Source: Paenibacillus silvestris
Lineage (GTDB): Bacteria; Bacillota; Bacilli; Paenibacillales; NBRC-103111
Assembly (NCBI RefSeq): GCF_009882985.1
Contig: NZ_WTUZ01000040.1
Span: forward strand, 620,001-684,000
DNA: 64,000 nt
Direction: 5' to 3'
Shown here: positions 8,034 through 15,613 of the stretch, one piece after another
How positions within the stretch are numbered: the stretch's first letter is position 1
Layout of the letters: every line of letters starts with the position of its first letter
Notes under the pieces: generated by a model
What the model was told of the DNA's origin: nothing
The model's input: only the letters and a program-made list of their open reading frames with translations
The model's database searches: none
Made by a program: the position numbers and the translations under genes

Positions 8034-8864
8034 TCAGATCGTCCAATCATTCCAATCGTTTTTCTGTTTTTGAATGAAGGATAGCCAATTGCTTGTTTTC
8101 TCTAATAATTCTTTCGTCGTTCCTGAAGTTGAGTAGGTGTGATCCGCCTGATAAATCAGATCCATATCGCACTGCCCTTCATTTCGTAACCAGAACATCT
8201 TTTGATATAAAGGGGCATAATCTACAGGGATCGTTTCATCCGCCGTTCCGTGAATGACGAGAACATCCCCATTAAATTTACGTAGTTGTTCAAAAGGCTG
8301 ATGCTGAGCCAACGTATCAAAAAAATGGCTGGTTAGTGAATAACCATGATGGTCAATGGCGCCACCAAGTGGCAATTTCTCGTATTCGTTTCTCCCAACG
8401 ATTCGAACGATATCATTATGCGGGTGGGCTACTGCTGACCAAAGCACAAGAGTTTTAACACGGGAATCTTTCGCTGCTGTCAGAACCGCTGTAGCTCCGC
8501 CTAAACTATGTCCAACCAATATCACTCGGCTCAAATCTACGCAATCAATTGTCAACGCATAATCAATCACTCTGCGTGTCTGTTCAATCAAAGTATCCAG
8601 CCCGCCTGCACCATAATCCCCGGTGCTATCGCCGCAACCGCCATAATCAAATCGCAAGACCAAATAGCCTTTTGAGCTAAACTCACGCGCTGCCTTCACA
8701 AACAACCGATCCACCCCGATTCGGCTGCCGATGAAACCATGACAGATGATAATCAGCGGCCAGCGCTGACAATCAACTTTTGCAGCTCCTGTTTGATTCG
8801 TTGGGTAATGCAGTGTAGCGGCCAATTCGATATCGTCGCTTTGTATAGTGATGGCATGCTCCAT
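8034..8864 (-). CDS. Alpha/beta hydrolase (dienelactone-hydrolase/acyl-esterase type)
   Basis: A 276-residue serine hydrolase. Visible motifs: oxyanion segment ICHGFIGSR (residues ~40-48), RFDYGGCGDSTG, nucleophile elbow GHSLGG with Ser120, the acid region VIHGTADETIP and the histidine in QADHTYS. The DYGGCGDS signature is typical of the esterases annotated as alpha/beta hydrolases of the BAAT/acyl-CoA-thioesterase-like group; the substrate is unknown. It is the first gene of a transcript with yezD and has a good promoter 60-90 bases upstream. Pairing with YezD and the TCGGAATTA-type motif near its start suggest a role in sulfur supply, which is inference only. Confidence 0.85.
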   Translation of the reverse strand: MEHAITIQSDDIELAATLHYPTNQTGAAKVDCQRWPLIIICHGFIGSRIGVDRLFVKAAREFSSKGYLVLRFDYGGCGDSTGDYGAGGLDTLIEQTRRVIDYALTIDCVDLSRVILVGHSLGGATAVLTAAKDSRVKTLVLWSAVAHPHNDIVRIVGRNEYEKLPLGGAIDHHGYSLTSHFFDTLAQHQPFEQLRKFNGDVLVIHGTADETIPVDYAPLYQKMFWLRNEGQCDMDLIYQADHTYSTSGTTKELLEKTSNWLSFIQKQKNDWNDWTI

Positions 8865-8883
8865 GATGTTTACTCCCTTTCGT

Positions 8884-8899
8884 ATAATTCCGATAAGAT
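8884..8899 (-). promoter_or_regulatory. Candidate operator, TCGGAATTA-type motif (site 1)
   Basis: The minus strand reads ATCTTATCGGAATTAT within the 5' untranslated leader of the hydrolase-yezD transcript, about 20 bases before the start codon. Near-copies occur at 9612-9631, 9786-9800 and 9841-9857, all upstream of genes with a sulfur link. Confidence 0.4.
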
Positions 8900-8922
8900 T
8901 AGTATGAATTAACTATATACCA

Positions 8923-8951
8923 ATATTAGCATCCGCTTACGAGGGTGTCAA
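8923..8951 (-). promoter_or_regulatory. Sigma-A promoter of hydrolase-yezD
   Basis: On the minus strand, TTGACA (8951-8946), 17 bases, then TAATAT (8928-8923). An imperfect dyad (TTGGTAT facing ATACTAA) follows immediately downstream and may be an operator. Confidence 0.75.
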
Positions 8952-9049
8952 TCCTGTTTTTAACATATTTTCTTAAAAATAAGTTGATTTGAAAAACCCT
9001 CACTCAAGTTATCCCCCTAAGTAGAGAGTCTTTCCATATTTGGCATTCA

Positions 9050-9469
9050 TTAACCGCGTTTAATTCGGTGTCTACTCACAAATTGCTTGTACTGAAAATA
9101 AATCGTGCAGCCTACACAATAGCCTAACAGCGCTGCGCCAGCGGCCAGAAGCAAACCAGCGGCAAAGAGATAACCCACCAATGACCAGCCGACTGCGAAG
9201 GCTAAAAAGGATATAGAAAGAAATAAGACTGCCAAAGCGTTGTTAAACTTGGTCAATTCAAGCGCTTGCGTTTCTGTCCTCTTTCTCGGAAAAAACCTCT
9301 GTAAGGCTGTTACGAACAGATTCCACTTCGCACCACCAGCTAATCCGAGCACTTGTATAACCCACAGAATTACAATTAACCAAGGCCATTGAAACGCTAA
9401 GGCCAGTACAACAAAGATAACAATTCCTGTCTGATTCGCCTTCACAAGGGATAGCGGAACTTCTCTCAT
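9050..9469 (-). CDS. DUF4395 family integral membrane protein
   Basis: A 139-residue membrane protein with about four hydrophobic segments (residues ~12-32, 35-52, 83-105 and 108-128) and a C-terminal GYCVGCTIYFQYKQ motif holding a CxxC pair. This matches the DUF4395 family, which is often found beside thioredoxin-like or rhodanese-type proteins and may handle thiol or sulfur chemistry; no function is established. The ATG at 9469 is preferred: AGGAG (9482-9478) is 8 bases upstream. A longer in-frame reading to 9577 runs through a terminator hairpin and is unlikely. It is alone on the minus strand, divergent from cysT, with a long structured leader. Confidence 0.78.
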   Translation of the reverse strand: MREVPLSLVKANQTGIVIFVVLALAFQWPWLIVILWVIQVLGLAGGAKWNLFVTALQRFFPRKRTETQALELTKFNNALAVLFLSISFLAFAVGWSLVGYLFAAGLLLAAGAALLGYCVGCTIYFQYKQFVSRHRIKRG

Positions 9470-9518
9470 CAGCATCACTCCTAATTTGTCTAGCACCTGC
9501 CACACAGTCGCTTGAAAA

Positions 9519-9567
9519 CAAAAAACTCCCAACCCCTGCTCGTAAAATAAGAAGCAAAGACGGGAGT
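9519..9567 (-). terminator. Terminator-like hairpin in DUF4395 leader (possible attenuator)
   Basis: On the minus strand, ACTCCC (9567-9562) pairs with GGGAGT (9530-9525), with an inner stem CTTTGCTT/GAGCAGGG, followed by six Ts. No gene lies upstream on this strand, so the hairpin is in the 5' leader, ending ~50 bases before the start codon. That position suggests attenuation control. Confidence 0.55.
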
Positions 9568-9611
9568 CTCCAGTCATCCGGTCGACTTTCGTTAAAATAA
9601 TAATTCACATT

Positions 9612-9631
9612 GTTTTACTCGGATATCAATT
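9612..9631. promoter_or_regulatory. Candidate operator, ACTCGGATA-type motif (site 2)
   Basis: Plus strand TTTTACTCGGATATCAATTG, upstream of the DUF4395 gene. It closely resembles the reverse strand of 9838-9857 near cysT (TTTACTCGGAATATTAAATT). Confidence 0.35.
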
Positions 9632-9785
9632 GATGCCTATGTTACCATCGCCTTATAGCTCAGTCAACGCTTTTTTCAAGAACTTGTCCACGTGCTGGGC
9701 TCTTTCCCTGTATCCTTTCATCTAATGTTAAACTCACCTTGACGTACCTTCGTAACATTTATAAATATTTTTGAATAAATCCATA

Positions 9786-9800
9786 AATATCGGAAATAGG
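9786..9800 (+). promoter_or_regulatory. Candidate operator, ATCGGAAATA motif (site 3)
   Basis: AATATCGGAAATAGG ends 4 bases before the cysT -35 box. With the opposite-facing copy at 9841-9857 it brackets the promoter, as operators often do. Confidence 0.4.
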
Positions 9801-9804
9801 CATA

Positions 9805-9834
9805 TTGACAAATTCGGCCACATACTGATATATT
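9805..9834 (+). promoter_or_regulatory. Promoter of the sulfate transporter operon
   Basis: TTGACA (9805-9810), 18 bases, TATATT (9829-9834) with an extended -10 TG at 9826-9827. The start of transcription would be near 9841, inside a TTCCGAGTAAA motif (9841-9857, site 4), a candidate repressor position. Confidence 0.75.
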
Positions 9835-9887
9835 CAATTTAATATTCCGAGTAAAGCACTATGATTAATATTAATGGGTGGTGTAAA

Positions 9888-10694
9888 GTGATTAACACGG
9901 TATTTAAAGCTACGGTTCGATCTGTGCTTATTGGCTATCTGATTGTACTTCTGCTCATTCCGATTGGCGCCATTTATTTCAAAGGTTTTTCCTTAGGATG
10001 GGAGCCCTTTTGGCAGGAAGTAACAGGACCACTAGCCTGGAAATCCATTTTGCTTACAGTCAAACTAAGTATTGTCTCAACAATTATTCAAGCCATTGTA
10101 GGCACCATCATCGCTTATGTTCTTGTAAGATATACATTCCGAGGCAAGAGCATCTTGAACAGTATGGTCGACCTTCCCTTCTCACTGCCAACCTCTGTGG
10201 CAGGACTTATGTTCCTAACCTTGCTTGGACCGTCTAGTCCACTAGGCGCCTGGCTCGATCACGCCGGTATTAAGCTGCTCTACAATCAGACAGCCATTGT
10301 CATCGGCTTGGTATTCGTTACATTCCCATTCGTGATTCGAACCGTTCAACCACTGCTTGAACAAATTGATCCCGCTGAAGAGCAAGCCAGCTTCACACTA
10401 GGCGCGAGCAGATTCTATACGTTCTGCCGAATTGTTTTTCCTGCTATTTTCCCCGGTATTCTTGCCGGCAGCATGCTTGCCTTTTCCCGATCACTAGCCG
10501 AATTTGGCGCCATCTCATTGATCTCCGGTAATTTGCCAGGAAAAACGATGGTTGCTTCGGTCTATATATACGGTGAGACGCAGAACTATAATCCTGAAGG
10601 CGCGGCCGCGATTTCTCTTGTGCTCCTTACATTGTCACTCCTTATTTTATGGATCATCAATGTATTGACACGCGGAAAGGGGCGCCTAGCATGA
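9888..10694 (+). CDS. cysT: Sulfate ABC transporter permease CysT
   Basis: One of two membrane permeases of the sulfate/thiosulfate importer. The 268 residues form about six membrane helices; the EAA-type loop that contacts the ATPase is visible as EQASFTLGASRFYTFCRIVFP, split over residues ~172-192. Hallmarks of the CysT branch include LPTSVAGLM, FVTFPFVIRTVQPLLE and SRSLAEFGAISLISGN. The GTG at 9888 is chosen because GGTGG lies just upstream (9877-9881), though an ATG at 9861 with no clear ribosome site is possible and would add nine residues. It is first in the cysT-cysW-cysA-sbp operon. Confidence 0.93.
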   Translation: MINTVFKATVRSVLIGYLIVLLLIPIGAIYFKGFSLGWEPFWQEVTGPLAWKSILLTVKLSIVSTIIQAIVGTIIAYVLVRYTFRGKSILNSMVDLPFSLPTSVAGLMFLTLLGPSSPLGAWLDHAGIKLLYNQTAIVIGLVFVTFPFVIRTVQPLLEQIDPAEEQASFTLGASRFYTFCRIVFPAIFPGILAGSMLAFSRSLAEFGAISLISGNLPGKTMVASVYIYGETQNYNPEGAAAISLVLLTLSLLILWIINVLTRGKGRLA

Positions 10695-11497
10695 GAAAAA
10701 TTTTAATTAGCATTTCGTTTCTCGTCATTTTCTTATTAATTATGCTGCCGTTCCTAGGCATTACCTTTGGCGCTTTTGAAGAAGGTCCGCAAGCCTTTAT
10801 CGATGCTCTTGTAAGACCCGAAGCGCTGCATGCTTTGAAAATCTCATTTATTATCGTCCTTATCGTTACTTTACTTAATACAATCGTCGGTGTTTACATT
10901 TCACTAGAAATCGTTAGAGGTTCCTGGATCTCTCGCTGGTTGAAGCCAGTGATCAATGCTCTGATTGATTTGCCTTTTGCCGTATCACCAGTCATCGTCG
11001 GTTTAATGGTCATCTTGATTTTCGGACCCAATACGGCGCTTGGCGCATTCTTCGAAGATCATAACATGAAGATCGTTTATGCCATTCCCGGTATGATTCT
11101 TGCTACGATGTTCATTACATTTCCTCTTATGGTTCGTGAGGTCGTTCCATTGCTCGAAGAAATCGGTACACAATCCGAAGAAGCTTCGGCTACGCTTGGC
11201 GCTGGTCCATGGCGTACCTTCTTTCAAATCACATGGCCAGGTATTCGCTGGGGTGTCGTGTACGGACTCATTTTAACTGTTGCAAGATCGCTTGGTGAAT
11301 TCGGCTCTATCTTAGTTGTCTCAGGCAATATCATCAACCAGACGCAGACGGCTACAACACTCGTGTATCAAGATGCTGAGCAGTTCCAGCTCGTTGCAGC
11401 GAACAGTGTCGCATTTGTGCTCGGACTCATCTCAATTACGATTTTGCTAACACTCGAGTGGTTGAAAAGAAGAAGCGAAAAATTAAGCAGTCATTAA
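10691..11497 (+). CDS. cysW: Sulfate ABC transporter permease CysW
   Basis: Second permease of the sulfate importer, pairing with CysT in the membrane. The 268 residues have about six helices; FAVSPVIVGLMVILIFG and the EAA loop SEEASATLGAGPWRTFFQI are visible, with RSLGEFGSILVVSGN near the end, typical of CysW. The ATG at 10691 overlaps the cysT stop by 4 bases (ATGA), indicating translational coupling, and AAAGGGG lies 8 bases upstream. cysA follows 13 bases later. Confidence 0.94.
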   Translation: MRKILISISFLVIFLLIMLPFLGITFGAFEEGPQAFIDALVRPEALHALKISFIIVLIVTLLNTIVGVYISLEIVRGSWISRWLKPVINALIDLPFAVSPVIVGLMVILIFGPNTALGAFFEDHNMKIVYAIPGMILATMFITFPLMVREVVPLLEEIGTQSEEASATLGAGPWRTFFQITWPGIRWGVVYGLILTVARSLGEFGSILVVSGNIINQTQTATTLVYQDAEQFQLVAANSVAFVLGLISITILLTLEWLKRRSEKLSSH

Positions 11498-11510
11498 GGA
11501 GGAACCCTGT

Positions 11511-12596
11511 ATGCATATCGAAGTTAAAAATTTGAATAAAAATTTCGGAGCTTTTCATGCCATCAAAGATGTTAATTTCAGCATTACGAAAGGGCATCTC
11601 GTTGGTTTAATCGGTCCCAGCGGCGGCGGTAAAACGTCTATTCTACGCATGTTGTCTGGCCTCGAGAGTCCCACGACAGGTGACATTTATTTCGATGGGA
11701 AGCTTGCTACACATCTGCCTGTTCAAGAAAGAGGAATTGGCTTCGTTTTTCAAAGCTATGCCCTTTTTAAACATATGACCGTTTTTGACAATGTCGCTTA
11801 TGGCCTCAAAGTTCTTAAAAAACCGAAAGAAGTCATCCATGACCGAGTCACGTATCTACTGAACCTAATGGGACTTGCCGGCAATGAGCGCAAATATCCG
11901 CATCAGCTTTCAGGTGGACAACGTCAACGCGTTGCTTTCGCAAGAGCATTAGCTCCTGAGCCGCAATTATTGCTGCTCGATGAACCTTTTGCAGCAATCG
12001 ATGCCAAAATTCGTAAAGAACTGCGCCTTTGGCTGCGCAATTTGATCGATGAATTTAAAGTCACCACCCTCTTCGTCACCCATGACCAAGATGAAGCCAT
12101 CGAAGTTGCTGATGAAATCATTCTCGTTCAAGGTGGGAAAATCGAACAGCAAGGCAGTCCTTGGGAAATTTATACGAAGCCGGCCTCCTCATTCGTCGCA
12201 TCTTTCATTGGTGAGTCTAATGTTATCTCACAATATACGCCGCTAGTTGGGTTCCCCTACTTAAATGAGATTCAACAGGACGGCAAATGGCTGCCAGATG
12301 TGAACGTGTTGATTCGACCTGAATCCATCGAGGTTCGTCCGCACGATGTTAGCCATCTAGCCACAGCTGGTGAGAAAGGTACTGTAACGCATGTCCATTT
12401 CCGCGGTGACTCCTGGTATCTGGAAATCGATACAGGTTCAATCAAGCTGTTTGCTTATCAATCCGTAAAAGAAAAAATTTATCGTCCCGGCGATGAAGTA
12501 AATATTTTGATCCATCAGATTTCCGTCTTTACGAAAACTGAGAATGTCGTCATTGAAAATCAGGCTAAACAAGATCCGCTGCCTGTTTTTATATAA
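11511..12596 (+). CDS. cysA: Sulfate ABC transporter ATP-binding protein CysA
   Basis: Cytoplasmic ATPase that powers sulfate uptake. The 361-residue protein has Walker A GPSGGGKTS (residues 35-43), the Q-loop in VFQSYALF, the signature LSGGQ (133-137), Walker B LLLLDEP (153-159), and the H-loop in FVTHDQDEA. The C-terminal ~110 residues form the regulatory beta domain found in CysA/MalK-type ATPases (RPESIEVRPHD). It sits between cysW and the binding protein, with AAGGAGGAA upstream of its ATG. Confidence 0.95.
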   Translation: MHIEVKNLNKNFGAFHAIKDVNFSITKGHLVGLIGPSGGGKTSILRMLSGLESPTTGDIYFDGKLATHLPVQERGIGFVFQSYALFKHMTVFDNVAYGLKVLKKPKEVIHDRVTYLLNLMGLAGNERKYPHQLSGGQRQRVAFARALAPEPQLLLLDEPFAAIDAKIRKELRLWLRNLIDEFKVTTLFVTHDQDEAIEVADEIILVQGGKIEQQGSPWEIYTKPASSFVASFIGESNVISQYTPLVGFPYLNEIQQDGKWLPDVNVLIRPESIEVRPHDVSHLATAGEKGTVTHVHFRGDSWYLEIDTGSIKLFAYQSVKEKIYRPGDEVNILIHQISVFTKTENVVIENQAKQDPLPVFI

Positions 12597-12630
12597 AAAT
12601 AAGCTTAGAAATGAAGGGGAGTTGTAAACC

Positions 12631-13737
12631 ATGAAAAAATTCAAATCACTAGGCCTTATCACTGCTGCGTTATTCACTGCAAGTATCACGCTTACAGCAT
12701 GCGGAACAGGAACAAAATCGGCGAGCACACCTGCTCCATCAGCTGCAGCAACAGCAGCAGCTACGGCTAAGGCAAGCACAGCACCTAAAGCCGAAAAAGT
12801 AACGATCACGATTGGTGCATATTCCATTCTTAAAGACTCTTTCGATGTCATTTTGCCTAAATTTAAAGAAGAGTGGAAAAAGAAAACCGGTCAAACCGTA
12901 GAATTCCAAGAATCCTATGTGGCATCCGGTTCACAAGCTACCGCGATTATCCAAGGTTTTGAAGCGGATATTGCCCCTCTTTCCCTAGAAGGAGATATCC
13001 AAAAAATCGTAGAAAAAGGCTTGATCACTCACGACTGGAAAAACAACCCTTACAAAGGCAATATCACTGCTTCCATCGCGGCCATCGGTGTTCGTGAAGG
13101 CAATCCCAAAGGCATTAAAGACTGGACTGACTTAACGAAGCCAGGCGTGGAAGTATTGATTCCAAACCCAAGCACCTCCGGTGGAGCCAAATGGGACATT
13201 AACGCGATTTATGGCGCAGGTCTCAAAACTTCTGAAGCTGCTGGCAAAAAAGATCCTGCCTTCGCCAAAGATTATTTGGCTAAAGTCTACAAAAACATTA
13301 AAGTACTTGATAAAAGCGGCGCTGATTCCCTTGCCACTTTCGATAAAGGCGTAGGCGATGCCATCGTCACATATGAAAATGAGCTCATTTCCCGAATTCA
13401 ATCCGGCAAAAAATATGTGGAAGTTATCCCACAATACACGACTACAATTGAAAACCCAGTTGCACTCATTGATAAAAACGTAGATAAACATGGCAATCGC
13501 GAAGCGGTTCAGGCATTCCTTGACTACCTATGGAGCCCTGATGCTCAAAAAGTATTCGCAGACAAAGGCTTCCGCTCCGTACTGCCGGAAGTTGCTAAGC
13601 AATACGAGAAAAATTACACAACACCTGCTGGCGTATTCAACATCGAATATCTTGGCGGTTGGGATAAAGTCAACAAAGAACTGTATGGCAAAGGCGCAAT
13701 CTGGGAGACCATCCTCGCAGAAGGCGGATCCAAATAA
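12631..13737 (+). CDS. sbp: Sulfate-binding lipoprotein of the ABC transporter
   Basis: Extracellular substrate-binding protein, anchored as a lipoprotein. Signal peptide with lipobox LTAC (Cys24) followed by an Ala/Ser/Thr-rich linker (residues ~30-58). The mature part shows family landmarks: YSILKDSFD, FQESYVASGSQATAII, ADIAPLSLEGDI, GVREGNPKGIKDWTDL, NPSTSGGAKW and TYENELISRI, which line the sulfate pocket in Sbp/CysP. Its 368 residues fit the family. It is last in the operon, 34 bases after cysA; in many relatives the binding protein comes first. A strong terminator follows. Confidence 0.93.
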   Translation: MKKFKSLGLITAALFTASITLTACGTGTKSASTPAPSAAATAAATAKASTAPKAEKVTITIGAYSILKDSFDVILPKFKEEWKKKTGQTVEFQESYVASGSQATAIIQGFEADIAPLSLEGDIQKIVEKGLITHDWKNNPYKGNITASIAAIGVREGNPKGIKDWTDLTKPGVEVLIPNPSTSGGAKWDINAIYGAGLKTSEAAGKKDPAFAKDYLAKVYKNIKVLDKSGADSLATFDKGVGDAIVTYENELISRIQSGKKYVEVIPQYTTTIENPVALIDKNVDKHGNREAVQAFLDYLWSPDAQKVFADKGFRSVLPEVAKQYEKNYTTPAGVFNIEYLGGWDKVNKELYGKGAIWETILAEGGSK

Positions 13738-13748
13738 GACAGCCCCAA

Positions 13749-13790
13749 AAAAGCCCGGAGCGAATGTGAAATTCGCTGCCGGGCTTTCTT
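13749..13790 (+). terminator. Terminator of cysTWA-sbp
   Basis: AAGCCCGGAGCGAAT, a GTGA loop, then ATTCGCT.GCCGGGCTT followed by TCTT. It lies 12 bases after sbp and before the convergent AIM24 gene. Confidence 0.85.
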
Positions 13791-13807
13791 CATGCTGACA
13801 TTAGAAC

Positions 13808-14602
13808 TTATCTTCCGTCCCCATCGAGTAAATTACCTAAACCGCCTAAGATGCTTCCCTCTTCTTTCCTGCCGCCTGCTCTTGACGCCGATGCCATACG
13901 ATCTGCCAGCCTACTGAACGGCAAGGATTGAATCCACACACGACCTGGTCCGCGGAGCGTTGCGAAGAATAAGCCTTCACCGCCAAATAACGCTGTTTTC
14001 ACACCTTTCACCATCTCGATATCATAATCCACCTCTTGCGTCATGGCCACCAAGCAGCCTGTATCTACACGGATGACTTCACCTGGACGAAGCACACGCT
14101 CGCTAATCGATCCGCCAGCATGTACGAAGGCAAGGCCATCGCCTTCAATTTTCTGCATAATAAAGCCTTCGCCGCCGAAGAAACCTGCTCCTAATTTACG
14201 TTGAAACGCAATGCCAACGGAAACACCTTTCGCTGCGCAAAGGAAAGAATCTTTTTGACAAATCAGTCGTCCTCCAAGCATCGACAAGTCCATCGGGATA
14301 ATTTTACCGGGATAAGGCGCTGCAAAATTCACTTGCTCCTTACCGCTGCCGCTTTGGTTCGTGAAAACCGTCATAAACAAGCTCTCGCCGGTTAATAAAC
14401 GTTTGCCCGCTCCTAGAAGTTTACCCATGAACCCTTTGTTATCACTGCTGCCATCCCCAAAAACCGTCTCCATCTGAATGTTCTGATCCATCATCATCAT
14501 GCTTCCGGCTTCCGCCACGACGCTTTCACCTGGGTCTAACTCGATTTCTACATACTGCATTTCATTGCCTAAAATACGATAATCAATTTCATGTGCATTC
14601 AT
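13808..14602 (-). CDS. AIM24 / TIGR00266 family protein
   Basis: A 264-residue beta-rich protein of the AIM24 (tryptophan RNA-binding attenuator-like fold) family, function unknown in bacteria. Seen: the N-terminal block [19 protein letters not shown] (residues ~17-35), a run of Met (MMMMD), a Gly-rich insertion near [56 protein letters not shown] and [18 protein letters not shown]. These repeats match the three-layered beta-helix of the family. The C-terminal ~30 residues are Gly/Ser-rich. It converges with sbp and is probably monocistronic. Confidence 0.85.
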   Translation of the reverse strand: MNAHEIDYRILGNEMQYVEIELDPGESVVAEAGSMMMMDQNIQMETVFGDGSSDNKGFMGKLLGAGKRLLTGESLFMTVFTNQSGSGKEQVNFAAPYPGKIIPMDLSMLGGRLICQKDSFLCAAKGVSVGIAFQRKLGAGFFGGEGFIMQKIEGDGLAFVHAGGSISERVLRPGEVIRVDTGCLVAMTQEVDYDIEMVKGVKTALFGGEGLFFATLRGPGRVWIQSLPFSRLADRMASASRAGGRKEEGSILGGLGNLLDGDGR

Positions 14603-14679
14603 TGTGAGATTACCTCCGAATAGTTTAAGTTGAAAATAAATCCGATTTTATTTCAATACGATGTTTGTTCTTGTAGGTT

Positions 14680-14955
14680 TCAAGGGTTTCTTATTTTCTT
14701 CCTAACATAGCTTCCTGATAAATATGTAACGACACCGATGACCATAATTGTCAAAATCTCAATCACCACTTCAGCAGGTGCAGCCTTAATCCCGAAAGCA
14801 ACTTTACTGCTTCCGAAGTTCATTGCAGCATACGATCCACGGATGTCCGGCACGTATTTCAATGTGGTATAGAAACCCATTAACACTTGAAAAGCATAGT
14901 ACACAATGACTAAAGTAATGGCGAAGATCAAAGAACGGAATATCCTTTTTCCCAT
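14680..14955 (-). CDS. Small two-helix membrane protein, unknown
   Basis: 91 residues with two predicted membrane helices (residues ~7-28 and ~62-82), a positively charged C-terminal tail (VRKKIRNP) and an outward loop of ~30 residues. I do not recognise the family. The ATG at 14955 has AAAGGAGC upstream. It lies downstream of the thioesterase but behind that gene's terminator, so it is probably transcribed separately. Confidence 0.65.
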   Translation of the reverse strand: MGKRIFRSLIFAITLVIVYYAFQVLMGFYTTLKYVPDIRGSYAAMNFGSSKVAFGIKAAPAEVVIEILTIMVIGVVTYLSGSYVRKKIRNP

Positions 14956-15038
14956 TAAGAGCTCCTTTCGAGTCTAAATATGTTTATATTTTCCATAATA
15001 ATCCTTTTCGCGTGAATACTCCAGTTTGCAAGAGGCAT

Positions 15039-15069
15039 TAAAAAAAGCAGACCCCACAAGGGATCTGCT
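15039..15069 (-). terminator. Terminator after thioesterase/purT
   Basis: On the minus strand, AGCAGATCCC, loop TTGT, GGGGTCTGCT, then eight Ts. It lies 16 bases beyond the thioesterase stop. Confidence 0.9.
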
Positions 15070-15084
15070 CGATGTCGATGTCGA

Positions 15085-15567
15085 CTACAGGTGTAAATTT
15101 CGCTCCTCTTTCCGAAGCTTGCGTGCGGCATATCGCATTTCGGCCGTTTCGAAAAGTCGTTTCTCCTCTTCCGTCTCGGGAATAATGCCCGGAACCGCAA
15201 CAGGCTGGCCATATTCATCCAAGGCGACGAAAGTTAAATAGGAATTGGCTGTGCGTTTCTTCTCGCCGGTTAACAGGTTTTCCGATTCGATTTTCACGAA
15301 TACTTCCATTGAACTTCGGTGCGTCCAAGTGACGAACGCCTCTAGCTGAATAGCTTCACCAAGCTTAACAGGCGCATAAAAATCCAAGCTGTCGCTTGAA
15401 GCGGTGACAACCCCCCTGCGCGAATGGCGCATGGAAGCGATTGTTGCAACTTTGTCGATGTATTGCATCACACGTCCGCCAAACACGGTATTGTGATAAT
15501 TCGTGTCAGCAGGCAAAATAATTTCGGTCAACACGGTTCGGGAGAGTCTTGCTGGTTTAGCTTCCAT
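15085..15567 (-). CDS. Acyl-CoA thioesterase, hotdog fold (first paralogue)
   Basis: Single-hotdog acyl-CoA hydrolase of the YciA/BFIT-like group, 160 residues. The catalytic and CoA-binding core is clear: ILPADTNYHNTVFGGRVMQYID (residues ~17-38, with Asn and the GG turn), ASSDSLDFYAPV, and EAFVTWTHRSSMEVFVKIE. The ATG at 15567 is chosen because AGGAGG lies 7 bases upstream; an upstream start at 15603 has no such site. It follows purT by 46 bases on the same strand. A close paralogue lies at 43206-43718. Confidence 0.9.
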   Translation of the reverse strand: MEAKPARLSRTVLTEIILPADTNYHNTVFGGRVMQYIDKVATIASMRHSRRGVVTASSDSLDFYAPVKLGEAIQLEAFVTWTHRSSMEVFVKIESENLLTGEKKRTANSYLTFVALDEYGQPVAVPGIIPETEEEKRLFETAEMRYAARKLRKEERNLHL

Positions 15568-15613
15568 GTCGTTTCCTCCTGATGATGACGATAGGCTGTA
15601 CATAAATTACTTC

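Larger units (their letters stand above)
9470..9887. other. 418-base divergent intergenic region, DUF4395 gene / cysT
   Basis: Holds a terminator-like hairpin in the DUF4395 leader (9519-9567), a cysT promoter (9805-9834) and three copies of the TCGGAWA-type motif. I found no coding sequence or known riboswitch class between them. Confidence 0.7.

Noticed and set aside
9569-9660. SAM (S-box) riboswitch or T-box in the DUF4395 leader
   Set aside because: The gene context fits, but the conserved core sequences of both classes are missing.
9861-9887. ATG at 9861 as the cysT start
   Set aside because: Gives an N-terminal extension not needed by the family, and its upstream bases lack a ribosome site, while the GTG at 9888 has GGTGG close by. 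Not fully excluded.
14631-14657. AT-rich inverted repeat as a terminator after the 91-residue membrane protein gene
   Set aside because: TTGAAATAAA pairs with TTTATTTTCAA, but the stem has almost no G/C pairs and no T-run follows.
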